Assembly: GCA_963922205.1 (NCBI GenBank)
Contig: CAWUHX010000028.1
Location: 1,054,001-1,118,000, forward strand
Length of the DNA stretch: 64,000 nucleotides
Origin: Romanomermis culicivorax
Taxonomy: Eukaryota > Nematoda > Enoplea > Mermithida > Mermithidae
Direction of reading: 5' to 3'
The notes below the pieces were generated by a model that was given only the letters and a program-made list of their open reading frames with translations, had not been told where the DNA came from and searched no databases. This document shows positions 54,182-64,000 of the stretch, piece by piece; within the stretch, counting starts at the first letter, position 1; the number at the start of each line of letters is the position of its first letter. Both the position numbers and the translations under genes were made by a program.

Positions 54182-57100
54182 AGATTTTAAATTTTCAGCA
54201 ATATCATTGTAGGTATACATCACAATTCCCAAATTAAATTTGCATTATAAAATGGAAAATGGTAAAAATTTTCCTGCACTTGGCGCTGGATTAATTATTT
54301 AACAATTTTTCTACAAGTGGGCGGTTGGAAAATGTCATTCTAGCTAATACTAATAGCTTTCAATCATCAATATATTATGGATAAAGGTATGATCCTGTGC
54401 TGTTTTTTAATGAATCTAACAGGAAGAAAGATTTTTCTCCATTATTTTCCCAAAATTTTTTTTGCCATGTTCACAATAATTTTGACTCTTGTGTGATTAA
54501 AACATTTTTAGTCCAAGTCGATATTCTCTCCTAGTTTTTAATTTGTAGTTTGCCTGACTGAAAATTCAATGAACTTTACTGAAAAATTAAACCTTCTGTC
54601 TAGGTAATAACAAAGATTCATTTTCTAGCATTATACAATATCCAAATCCAAAAAAAAAATTTGGGTGCTATGTGCCAAACAAGTTAATTCATATCAAACC
54701 AACCCTCTTGATTTTCTCATCAGAATTCAGAAAAAACCAACATGAATCAAATGAAATACAAGAAAGCTAGATTCTGATATTTTTCCCAATAAACATAAGC
54801 TAATTTATTGATTTTAGAGTGAGCAACCAAAAATCTACCTGAGTAACCAAAAATCTACCTGTGCAACCAAAATTTTTCGCCAAGTTGCACATTGCAACCT
54901 GGCCTCTGCGAAAAAACCTGAATCCAAGCACACATAAACTAACTGAAAATAAGTCGTCTTTACTGCAAAAATGATTTTCTTCTTATTAAGAAAATTCCTC
55001 CCTTTTTAAAAAATCCTGGACATGGATATGCATATAACTTTTGAAAGTAAAGCTTTTGGCATTAAACTTTTTAAAGGTTTTTAGTATGTTTTTGTGGTGA
55101 AAAATTTTTTTGTGCCATATGACAAATTTTTTTGGCTCTTTGTGCCAATTGGCACAAATGTCCATGCACAAAAAACCACTGGTTTATCCATTTTATGGCG
55201 TTTATGTGCTCTGTGTAGTGTGTACACTTTTTTAATGTTGCATTTTTCGAAGCATACTATTATTACTTCATTGTATGTTCAATATTAATATATTACGTCA
55301 ATTATTGACACAGAAAACTCTGAATTTGTCTGTGCGCGACAGTGCTGTTATAATTTGATACCATTGTTTGATTTTGAATCATGTAATGCGGGATCACATT
55401 GAATATATTGTATTTTTATTTGTGCCACATTTAAATGAGCTGTGTACAAAATTTGGGACTGCAACACAAAGCAAACGCCCCTAATGTGACCCTTTCTCTC
55501 AAAAGTTGTACAAGTGTTATGAGTTGAGGATCAAGTTATGCTATGGGAATTGCTATGAATGTCTATGATATCATTTTGAATATTTATGTTTCAATATTCA
55601 TACATTTTTCCAGAAACAATGGCAATGCAGCATGAATCCGAGCTAAATGGATATCTGATTCTTTATTAATGGTCTGAATTGTCTGCTATCATATTCTCAT
55701 ACTTGCAAATTGACTTTTGAAGAAAAATTCTTTATTTGTGCTGAACATTCATAACAGGCAAAAAAGCCAAATGTTTTGGTGATTTTAATCTTCGCCATGC
55801 TCTTGCCTGCTTTTTTATTCTGTCATCATGCACTTATTCTCATTTTGGGGCAATATTTCAGCTTGATCTACATGATTTCAAATAACTCATTGTGCATAAT
55901 CTGGACTGTAGTAGAACCATTAGATTGTTGCAACAACCATTTTAGAAAAACTAACTATAGTCTGTTTTTCTTGAAATTCTGGCAAATAATAGAACTGGAC
56001 TGGAAAGCAAGGAAGATTTTCCATTTAACAATTTTCTCCTAAACTGTATGTTACATAAGACAGGAAATTTGTGACCATACTCGAATAATGCTCAGCAAAT
56101 TTTTTGAGTAATACATCTCAATAAAAGCTTTGTCTGAATGACTCTGGGGGTAGTACTTTCTTTCCATTTTTCAATTATTAACATAATTAAAATAGGACTA
56201 CTCTTCAGTTTCCTTAAAGAATTTCTGTTAATCAAAATATGATAAAAAAATGGTTGCAAGTAATTTTTGCTGCATAAAATCATAAAATATCTAAGAACAC
56301 CTAACTTTATTTCTGCCATCAATGTTTACGAGAATAACAAGGAGAAAAACAGACTAGAGCCTGAAGTAAGCAGTTTGGCATACTTTCGATTATCATCCTT
56401 GTCTTTATCTGTATTGTTATCTTGTCATTATCTTGTCCACAAGTGATCCCTTTGTAATGACAAAACTTGGCAAAGAAATTATAGGGACTAAAAACTCTAC
56501 CATCAAATGGGACAACATAAAGTCGAGTGTGATGCTCGCCATTGATGAACTAAAATTAATGCTGACACTGAGGAAAATGACTTGAGGAAAGTCTTCTTTT
56601 TGCACTACTATTTTTTCCTTGTCTCTGCACATAATCAAGGTTGAATATCAGACATGCATGGCAAGAATTTTCCAGAGGGGAGGGTCCTTGGACTTTTTAT
56701 CCATGGGGGAGCAAAAAACAGAAAAAAGTTTTGCGAGCTTGTTTTTCCTACAAAATATGCACAAAAATCATCAAAAAAGCTGTCTTGGAAAACGTTCAGG
56801 GGGGTAATTCACGATTTTTTTTGAGCCAGAGTCTCAGGTAAGAGGGTTTGCCCTGCCCCTATGAGCATGTATTTCAGATATGAAAAAATGACAGAAAGCA
56901 GTAGCTACCATGTTGCATAAGTTTGGAATTTTTATTGCGTTATATGCAATAAGAAACTCGTTAAAATCAGCTGTGTATATTTCTGGAACTGATCAGCAGG
57001 TTTTAACATTTTGCATGTTTGATCAAGTGATCAATTGTTCTATTGTACTTTTTATCTGGTCAATATCATGCTCCCATAGCATCTTCTCCTGCCTGAATAC

Positions 57101-57210
57101 TGTCAATAGCTAAAAAATAGGCTGAAGGCCGGAAACCCACTACTGAAATTTAGCCAAAACAGCAAAAAAATTTTGAAATCGTTTGCCAAATGGTGAAAGG
57201 TCTACACAAA
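54182..57210. other. Non-coding repeat-mosaic DNA
   Basis: It contains imperfect hairpins at 54273-54289 and 54662-54678, CAAGTTGCACATTGCAACCTGG near 54880, the perfect palindrome TTTGTGCCAATTGGCACAAA at 55139-55158, and the dispersed repeat 56640-56880 (also at 63434 and, inverted, at 43640). No supported gene. Open frames here lack domains. Confidence 0.5.
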
Positions 57211-57219
57211 AAAAAATAC

Positions 57220-57330
57220 TGGCAGGCAACACTGCTGAAACTCTGATTGAAATTTCTACACTAAACTTTAAAAATTGCTAGCCGTGACTGATTGGTCTTA
57301 AACTAGAGGGCTAAGCGGTGTTGCCTGCCA
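57220..57330. repeat. 17-bp inverted repeat pair TGGCAGGCAACACTGCT
   Basis: 57220-57236 and the reverse complement at 57314-57330 (one mismatch), 77 bases apart. The second arm reads TGTTGCCTGCCACGTG. This could be the start of an LTR or the end of a small transposon. Confidence 0.7.
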
Positions 57331-57702
57331 CGTGAAGTGACACTTGACCTAGAATTGTCCCTCCAATATGTGAAGCTTTAGAATCTTATGGTAGTTCCTA
57401 CTGTAGTAGCTCCTGCTCTTCTTACATAAAATTTCTTTTATGTCTACTCATTTTTTATTTCAATTTCCACCTTTCTACTTTTGTTTCTACATCATCACTT
57501 TTCATTTACATTCTTACAGACAATAAATTTCTTGGCAATTAAAACCAGAAATAATCTCAATTAACTTTTTCCTGGAATTAGCATCAGAATTCTTAGAATT
57601 AGCCCCAATGCCGAGAATTGGAGCTTAAGGACCGCCTATTTACCAGAAAAGCATGGCAACATCATCAATGTGTCATCGATTCACGTGCCCATTCAGCTCA
57701 AG

Positions 57703-57740
57703 TATAAAAGGATCAACTGAATGTAGAAACATCATCAGTT
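57703..57740 (+). promoter_or_regulatory. Candidate core promoter: TATAAAA plus ATCATCAGTT
   Basis: TATAAAAGG at 57703-57711 lies about 32 bases upstream of TCAGTT (57735-57740), an initiator-like TCAGT. CACGTG is at 57673-57678. Downstream are repeats of ATCATCAG/TCATCAG. The spacing is right for RNA polymerase II. No convincing gene follows (57806-58054 is a short hydrophobic open frame), so it may belong to a solo LTR. Confidence 0.45.
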
Positions 57741-58054
57741 CACTCGTCATTTTTATCATCAGCTTTTCAGCTCTCTTCAGTCATCAGTCGTAAAGCTCCA
57801 CAAGCATGTGGGAGCAGCGTCAACTAATTTACATATTCATATTAATTTGCATATTCATGGCCTATGTTATAGTACATTATCCTATTGTTTTATATATTCC
57901 TAAATATATTATATGGTCGATAGTGGCTACTGAGTTACTCCACACACTACTATGCTTACCTGCTGATACCTTAATCGACGTCAGCAACAATAATCATTTG
58001 TATAATCGTAAAAGTTGTATGTCGTCCTCATGTTCCTTCTTCAGTTTTCCTTGA

Positions 58055-58500
58055 CATCCTCGTTTTCTTCTCTCTTTGACGTCTTTCCCCTTGGCGCCTA
58101 CTTTCTCTCAGCAAGCACTGAAAGAGAATAGGTTGCATTATACATTTGGAGACATTCTGAAATACAGTGCCGATTTGCACAAGTTATCCTCAGGTTCTTA
58201 AGCCTCAAGTCACAAATCATAAACAACCCCCATATTAAACCTTTACAAATATGTCTCTATCGATCTAAACATCATGATTGTATAAAACTCGAACTCATGA
58301 ATAGTGGTCAGGATACATATCTCTGAATTCTTTCTCGCCGATTAGTACGTTCTCATACTGTATTGACAAGCAAGTTTGACAGTTTGTGCAAAATCTGAGA
58401 TGTAAGATGTGTCTACTATAACTTCGGTGCTTTTTTTCGACCCGAATTTAATCATGAAAAATGATCGTTTTTTCACGGATAAGTTCCCAGTCATCACCAT
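58055..58500. other. Non-coding stretch
   Basis: Mixed-composition DNA; possible continuation of the LTR-like unit that begins near 57314. Nothing else is recognised. Confidence 0.3.
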
Positions 58501-58504
58501 CCAT

Positions 58505-58820
58505 ACCCTTAATTGAGGAGGGATTGAGGGCGACCCCCAACTTGGTCGACTTGGTCAAAATGAAGAAAAAAGTTAGCTTTTTGGCCTTTTATGATGAAAT
58601 TTTCGAAGTTTTTCGATTTTTTTGGAGGGTTTTTCGACCTCTCCTCGCCACCAGTAAATTTTGGATTTAATCTCTCCCCAACTGGTCGGACCTCTCACTG
58701 GTATGCAGGGTTTTATTTTGCACACACAGCCAGGCTTTTTTTGCACACAGGACCGAATTTCGGGCTGTGCAACCAATTTTTTTCTGCCAAGTTGCGCAGT
58801 GCAACTTGAGGCCTGACTGA
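58505..58820 (+). repeat. Dispersed repeat copy 3, followed by CAAGTTGC.. hairpin
   Basis: The CCCCCAACTTGGTCGAC start, GATGAAATTTTCGAAGTTTT middle and CCCCAACTGGTCGGACCTCT end match the copies at 51001 and 52020. Just downstream is CAAGTTGCGCAGTGCAACTTG (58790-58810). Confidence 0.7.
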
Positions 58821-58884
58821 TCTTTGATTAGGCTTTTCTGTCTAGAGATGCATTTTTATGCATTCTTAAATGGAATAAAGTTGA

Positions 58885-59135
58885 AATTTTCCGGCGCTCC
58901 GCGCTGGGTTTCAATAATTTTTTATATTATTCTAGTGCGGGGTTAGGAATTGTCATTCTAGTTAGTGCTTCAGCGTTTTTTTTGTGCACGGACATTTGTG
59001 CCAATTAACACAAAGGGCCAAAATAATTTGTGCTAATGGCACAAAAAATTTTTTCCAGCTTAAAAACATACTGAAAACTTTTAAAAAGTTTTATGCCAAA
59101 AGTTTGATAAAAACATAACTAAAGGTTACTTTTGC
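58885..59135. repeat. Repeat mosaic with CGGCGC hairpin and GTGCCAATT element
   Basis: Imperfect hairpin CCGGCGCTCCGCGCTGG at 58891-58907, TTTGTGCCAATTAACACAAA at 58995-59014 and a further GTGCTAATGGCACAAAA. These are the same motifs as in 59622-59805 and 52256-52510. Confidence 0.6.
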
Positions 59136-59144
59136 CGCACTAAT

Positions 59145-59489
59145 TTGCAAAAAAATCGTGTCAACTCTATTTTTCTTAAGCACGTCAGTGCGATAAGAAA
59201 AACTGATGAAGAAAGTAGTTTATACGATTCAGAAAGAAATCAGATGCTGCGAGAACTCAGATTACAATTTTTCAGGCATTTTATATTTTCTTTAATTTTC
59301 GGCTACGGATTTCTTTTTAACACCGATGTAAATAAATTAAGGATGTCCATAATGATTTTTCCTGAAAAAACTAGAACGGAAGTCACGTCGCGTAAATTTG
59401 TGGTTGAAAAATTGCGCCAACAAGGTAAATTTTTCTGTTCGAATCAAACACCAAAAATAAAAATTTCAGTTTCCGATCACACTGAATGA
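59145..59489 (+). CDS. Unassigned open frame, possible exon
   Basis: 114 codons with protein-like composition: a charged start (RKTDEESSLYDSERNQMLRE), a hydrophobic helix (FIFSLIFGYGFLF), and a charged end (EKTRTEVTSRKFVVEKLRQQ). A good splice-acceptor-like ..cacgtcag at about 59188 and a donor AACAAG/GTAAAT at 59423 would bound an exon of about 235 bases. No family is recognised and no partner exon was found nearby, so it could be chance or a fragment of a host gene. Confidence 0.3.
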   Translation: MQKNRVNSIFLKHVSAIRKTDEESSLYDSERNQMLRELRLQFFRHFIFSLIFGYGFLFNTDVNKLRMSIMIFPEKTRTEVTSRKFVVEKLRQQGKFFCSNQTPKIKISVSDHTE

Positions 59490-59621
59490 ACAGTGAAAGT
59501 TAACTAATTCATTTTTCAATCATTGACAATCTTAAAGTTTGTTGCGATCATACAAATCTATTATCGAATACAATTCTTTCAGATTCCTGACTCTTGACTA
59601 ATATTACACTGAAGTAATTGA

Positions 59622-59805
59622 CTCGGCGCATAGCGCCGAGAAAATTTTGCGTTTTCAGCCCCTAAAATGACTAAAAATCAAAGAAATTCGGCATTCGAGT
59701 AGTCAAAAAATTTGTGCCAATTGGCACAAACGCCCAAAATTTTTTGTGCCATTCCAAATTTTTTTGTGCCAAAAACCATGTTTTGGCACAAAAAAAACAC
59801 TGTTA
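59622..59805. repeat. Repeat copy with perfect CTCGGCGC hairpin and GTGCCAATTGGCAC palindrome
   Basis: Hairpin CTCGGCGCATAGCGCCGAG at 59622-59640, then AAATTTTGCGTTTTCAGCCC, palindrome TTTGTGCCAATTGGCACAAA at 59711-59730, and several TTTTTTGTGCCA elements ending ..GGCACAAAAA. The same order, inverted, is found at 52430-52875. Confidence 0.75.
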
Positions 59806-60902
59806 TAGGTTCTAATTATCAGCATATTGTGGATAAATGTTTGATCTTCTATTGTTTTTTAACGAATTTAATGAAAACTAACATTTTTCCCGGTCATTTT
59901 CAAAAAATTTTTTTGCTATCTTCATAAAAATTCTAAAATTCCTATGATTAAAACATTTTGAGTTGAGTGTAAGGCAGTGCTAAAAATTCTTGCCGGTTGA
60001 AAGATCCAAATTCTTGGTCGCTTGCCTAGTTTTTTAATTTTAGTTTGTTCGACTGAAAATTCATCAAGTAAATTCACTGAGAGATCAAGCCTTCTATCTG
60101 GGAATAAAAAATAGAAAAATTCATTTTACAGCGTTCTAGAAAATTGCAATTCAGAAAAAATTTTCTGCGCTACGTGCCGAGCATATTACTCTAGTCTAGT
60201 CATATTAATCTTCTCATTTTCTCTCCAACACTCTGAAAATTGGGTTTTAAATGCCTACAACCGACGCGGATAGAATGAAATACAAGAAAACTAATTTGCG
60301 ATGGTTTTTCCGCTAAATTCAAGCAAATTTATCGATTTTAGAGTCAGCAACCAATAATTTATCTGTGCAGCCAAAATTTTTCCCCAAGTTGCACATTGCA
60401 ACTTGGCCCGCGCAAAAAAACCCTGCACACAGCAACCAGATTTCGGGCTGTGCAACTAATTTTTTTCTGTCAAGTTCCATAGTGCAACTTGAAGCCTGAC
60501 TGCCCTCTTGATTAGGTTATAGGGTTTCCTGTCCGGAGATGTTTTTTATGTGTTATAAAAAGGAAAATAGTGAAAATTTCTCGGCGCTTCGTACCGGATT
60601 TTAATTATTTAATAATTTTTCTACATTTATCTAGTGCGTGGTTAAAAAATGTCATTCTAGCTAATGCTTATAGCTTTTAGTTATCAACTTATGGATAAAT
60701 GTTTGATCTTGTGTTGTTTTTTGCGAATTTAGTCAAAAAGAAGATTGTTCTTGGTTTCCCAATTTTTTTGCGATCTTTAAAAACATTTTGATATTTGTGC
60801 GATTAGAACATTTTGAGTCCAAGTGGGAATTCTTGCTGATTGGAGAATCGAAATTCTTGGTTGCTTTCCTCTAGAATTGTAGTCTGCCCAACCGAAAATC
60901 TG
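59806..60902. other. Non-coding repeat-mosaic DNA
   Basis: Resembles 54280-54910 and 58720-58960. It carries imperfect hairpins (60165-60182, 60579-60597), CAAGTTGCACATTGCAACTTGG at 60386-60407 and a second, weaker copy near 60473. No gene is seen. Confidence 0.5.
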
Positions 60903-61770
60903 TTAAAAGAAAGAAAGAAAGAGAAAGAAGGAAAGAGAGAAAGAAATTTATTAAATGCGAAGAAAATACAAGAGTAAATACGAATAATACAGAAAAGCTC
61001 ATGGACGTGACAAAAGCACATGCGAATTGTGCTTTCAAAAATGACTCAATTTAGATCGAAAACAGGGCATATTGTTCGAACGAGTGATATCATCAGGTAA
61101 AGAATTCCAAACATCAATATTTCACAAACAAAAGTCGTGTTTTAAAGCATTAGAGTTAAACTTCGATTTATACTTATGAAATGAGTTGAACGCACGATAA
61201 TTGAACGGACTCAATGTGAAAAATAAATCGGGTGGAATAACTTTGAATTTCAAAATTAAGAACATGTACGATAAGTCGATACAGGCGCTCCATATAGCTT
61301 AAATCTTTATAACCAAAAAGTCTTTTTGTAAACCTCCATTGAGCTCTTTCTACCATTTACTATCCCCAACCAGACAAGGATTGCAGATTGGTGAACCATA
61401 TTCCAGAATAGGGAGAACATGGGATTTAAAAGCCCTGATTTTTAATTCACTGAAGTTAGAGTGAAAAAATTTTAAAATCAAATTGGCACTCTAGATGCTT
61501 TTTAACCACAAAATTACAGTGGGAGGTTGCTGATAATTTTTCATTGAACATAACACCAAGATCCTTCATCTCTGAAACACTAGGAATCGGAAAATCATTT
61601 ATATAATACTCAACTTTAGGGTTTTTACTCCCAAGATGCAAAACCGAGCATTTTCCCAGAGAAATAGATAATTGCCATTTCAATGACCATTCATAAACTT
61701 TGAAAAGATCTGCTTGTAGTACTTCAGCATTTTCTGTAGCATTGAATATTTTCACATCATCAGTAAAAAG
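60903..61770 (-). mobile_element. 5'-truncated LINE copy, minus strand, same family as 53304-54181
   Basis: The minus reading starts LFTDDVKIFNATENAEVLQ, with the catalytic FxDD box at 61756-61767 right at the truncation edge. It continues YEWSLKWQLSISLGKCSV and MKDLGVMFNEKLS, breaks near 61456, and goes on through GSPIWN.. (about 61395), FTKRLFGYKDLS (about 61310) and LSYMFLILKF (about 61250) to the C-terminus. It ends in a purine tail (AAAG)n at 60906-60945, the complement of the (TTTC)n tail of the other copy. Stops and small indels disable it. Confidence 0.85.
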
Positions 61771-63690
61771 AAAATTTTTTCGCTATTTTCCCATGTCGTT
61801 TTTCTGCTTAATAGTCACTATACACTTTTTTTTCCCGCCGGCCTCTTGTCCAAATACAGAAAGAGGTCAAAATCTTTTTCCCCATTTCCACCAAGCCGTT
61901 TTTTCCGGGTGCCGGATTTTAATTATTCCAATAATTTTTCTATATTATTCCAGTGCGCAGTTAGAAAATGTCATTCTAGTTAATGCTCATAGATCAACAT
62001 ATTATGGATTAATGTTTGATCCTGTGTCATTTTTTGGAGAATTTGACGAAAAGCAAAATTTTTCTCGGTTGTTTTCTCAAATTCTTTTTGCGATCTTTGA
62101 AAACATGTTAACATTTTGAGTCCAAGTGGAAATTCTTGCTGGTTGAGGAATCGAAAGTTTTGGCTGCTTTCGTAGTTTTTGAATTGTAGTCTATTCGACT
62201 GAAACTTTTTTGAGTATTGACATTCTGCGACGCTGGAAAATCATTTTTCCGAACATTTATTTCAAAAATAAGTTTCGGATTTTGTGTTCAACAGTCGTAA
62301 TTTCTAGAATTTTATTATTTGAAAAATTTTAAATCCAGTAATTTATTCGTAAACTCTCACGAACTTGACCGAAAAAATATGAATAAGAAAAGTAAAAATT
62401 TCAGAAAACTACTTCCATGAAGCTTTTGAATTGATTTTACGTTAAGGAAAGAATAATCGCTTCAAAAAGTTTACAGCCTTGACGTATTGATCTTTCTCAA
62501 AATATGTGTCAAGGGAAAAATGTGAATCTTCATTAAATATCAAGATAAAATATTGAAGATTACCAATTAAAACTTGAGATAATACGTTCAAGATCATGAA
62601 AACTATTATAGACTAAGTGATAAATGAAGGTAGACATGCTAAAAGCGCCGCCTGAACTAGGTACATAACACATAACGATTATTAAAGTTGAGATTATGAC
62701 CTTCTAAAATGCACTAAAATGCATCTTTTATGTATCCGATCCGCAAAATTTTTTCCCCTATTCCGAATTTTTTCCTCAAAAAGTACGATTTGGGAAAAAA
62801 CAGTACCTGTTATAATACAATAACAATGAATGTAGGAAATTGTAATTCAATGTTGAATTTGAACGAGTTTATAGTTTTTTTACTAGACATTTTAAAGTCT
62901 TAAAATAAGAAAAATAATTGATTTTAAAAGTTCAGAATCAATGACTGACACATTATAGATGATTTATGTGATCAAATACATGACTCAAAAAATTCTGCAC
63001 CAGTGCAGAAATCACCAAAAAAATTCTGCACTAAGCCTAAAAAGTCTGCATTTTGCAGGAAAAAACAAGTGTCAACCCACAAAATGCAGTCATTGAACAT
63101 ATTCAACATATGGGATTCAATTAAACTTAACTGATATGTGTAAAACTTTCTTATTGTTTGCCCATGTATATTTTAAAATTTAGAGCTAATAAAATAAAAA
63201 ATCTCACTGTAATAATTGATATAATATATCATAATAAATAAACACAATATATTTAGAATATTTAATTCAATCATATTTTACAAAATTTCGATGATGATTT
63301 GGATGTAGCCCATGTGATCGGAACGCACTATAAAAATGGCTTAGCGTCTAATTTTTCTGCTTGTAAACAAATTATAGCTAGTTCGATTCATGTATCAAAT
63401 CTGTGCTTGCGTGATGGATACATAGAATACAGACATACACGGCAAGAATTCTCCAGGGATGAGGGTCCTTGGACTTTTTATCCAGGTGGATTAGGGGATG
63501 GGCGAGCAAAAAACAAAAAAAAATTTCTGCGAGCTTGTTTTTCATACAAAATATGTACAAAAATCATCAAAAAACTGTTTTGGAAAAAGTTCAGGGGCAC
63601 CCTTCCCCCCATATGTGCATTTTTGCTTGAGATGTACATTCGAGAATGATGTCTTCAATCTTTATCGTTTATAAATGCAAAAGTTTTTGT
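61771..63690. other. Non-coding repeat-mosaic DNA
   Basis: 61810-61905 and 62215-62560 are repeats of 44587-44700 and 44970-45310. 63434-63650 repeats 56640-56880. The rest is AT-rich. Open frames at 61700-62119 and 63299-63649 run across these repeats and show no domain. Confidence 0.5.
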
Positions 63691-63699
63691 TGGAAACGT

Positions 63700-63880
63700 T
63701 TGGAAATTTCCAAGCCAGCAAAAGAAAAAATCGATAGGATTTATGGGAAGTCTCAATTTACGGCAAAATAGTGACTCTGTGGCAATATTGAACTTCATTA
63801 ACTTCTGAATGAGAATGTTTTAAGGTACAGTGTCAAAAGCTTTACTAAAATCAATATATATAGCATCCATGCCTCTAAGC
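63700..63880 (-). pseudogene. LINE reverse-transcriptase fragment (IDFSKAFDTVP)
   Basis: The minus reading at about 63874-63822 gives GMDAIYIDFSKAFDTVP then a stop, continuing NILIQKLMKFNI. [YD]xDFxKAFDxV is the RT domain-A motif of jockey/CR1-like LINEs; its first Asp is catalytic. The fragment is broken by the stop and fades below 63750. It may be a remnant of the same family as 60903-61770, from a more 5' part. Confidence 0.75.
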
Positions 63881-64000
63881 AGGGGAGTTGGGGGCCATGC
63901 CCGCCGAAATGTTTCAAGTGTTAAAAAAAGCAAAGGTCCTTTGGTTTCTTTCCTCAAGAAAAATTTAAGTCAGAAATGACAATTTTATAGTCAACTGAGT

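Noticed and set aside
59622..59640. CGGCGC hairpin as a Helitron 3' end
   Set aside because: No CTRR end follows the hairpin at a fixed distance in any copy, and no TC start was matched to it.

Overview
The window looks like repeat-rich genomic DNA of an invertebrate animal. Genes are split by GT-AG introns with gtaag donors and pyrimidine-rich ..cag acceptors. Most of the sequence is AT-rich and non-coding, and transposable elements dominate. A nematode would fit, but nothing here proves the phylum. There are no bacterial operons, no rRNA or tRNA genes that I can recognise, and no CRISPR array.

Two host genes are supported. (1) The 3' part of a sphingomyelin/ceramide-phosphoethanolamine synthase family gene lies on + (exons 4666-4900 and 6215-6753), with the catalytic His/His/Asp set present; its 5' exons are not visible. 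(2) A complete nine-exon gene on - (41604 down to 38382) encodes a 433-residue APMAP/strictosidine-synthase-like membrane-anchored beta-propeller protein. All nine exon phases fit.

The rest is mostly mobile DNA. Element C (about 1-3073, -) is a deleted Ty3/gypsy-type copy. A 16-bp minisatellite (8636-10072) and a 150-bp-arm inverted repeat follow. Element B (about 11261-22295, -) and element A (22937-38064, +) are two members of one large env-bearing Ty3/gypsy family. A has two nearly identical 1.43-1.45 kb LTRs, a 4-bp target duplication, a primer-binding site and a 3.7 kb leader. In both copies the order is gag, then an envelope-like glycoprotein gene with signal peptide and membrane anchor, then two aspartic-protease-like domains joined by an SR-rich linker, then RT-RNase H-integrase. 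An envelope gene upstream of pol and a doubled protease are unusual. The leader of A also carries eleven roughly 65-bp units plus one outlier, each with a TGACGTC core, resembling a regulatory or insulator array. Both copies are broken: A by stops and frameshifts and by loss of the Gag zinc-knuckle region; B by loss of RNase H, by stops, and by loss of its 5' end.

The last 22 kb (about 42-64 kb) holds a third envelope-like gene (46216-47547, -) placed head-to-head with a degraded capsid/nucleocapsid-like gene (47515-48815, +). It also holds 5'-truncated LINE copies (41.8, 53.3, 60.9-61.8 and 63.8 kb), a hAT transposase tail (51.3 kb), and a mosaic of dispersed non-coding repeats carrying three recurring short hairpin or palindrome motifs. 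No intact host gene was recognised there.
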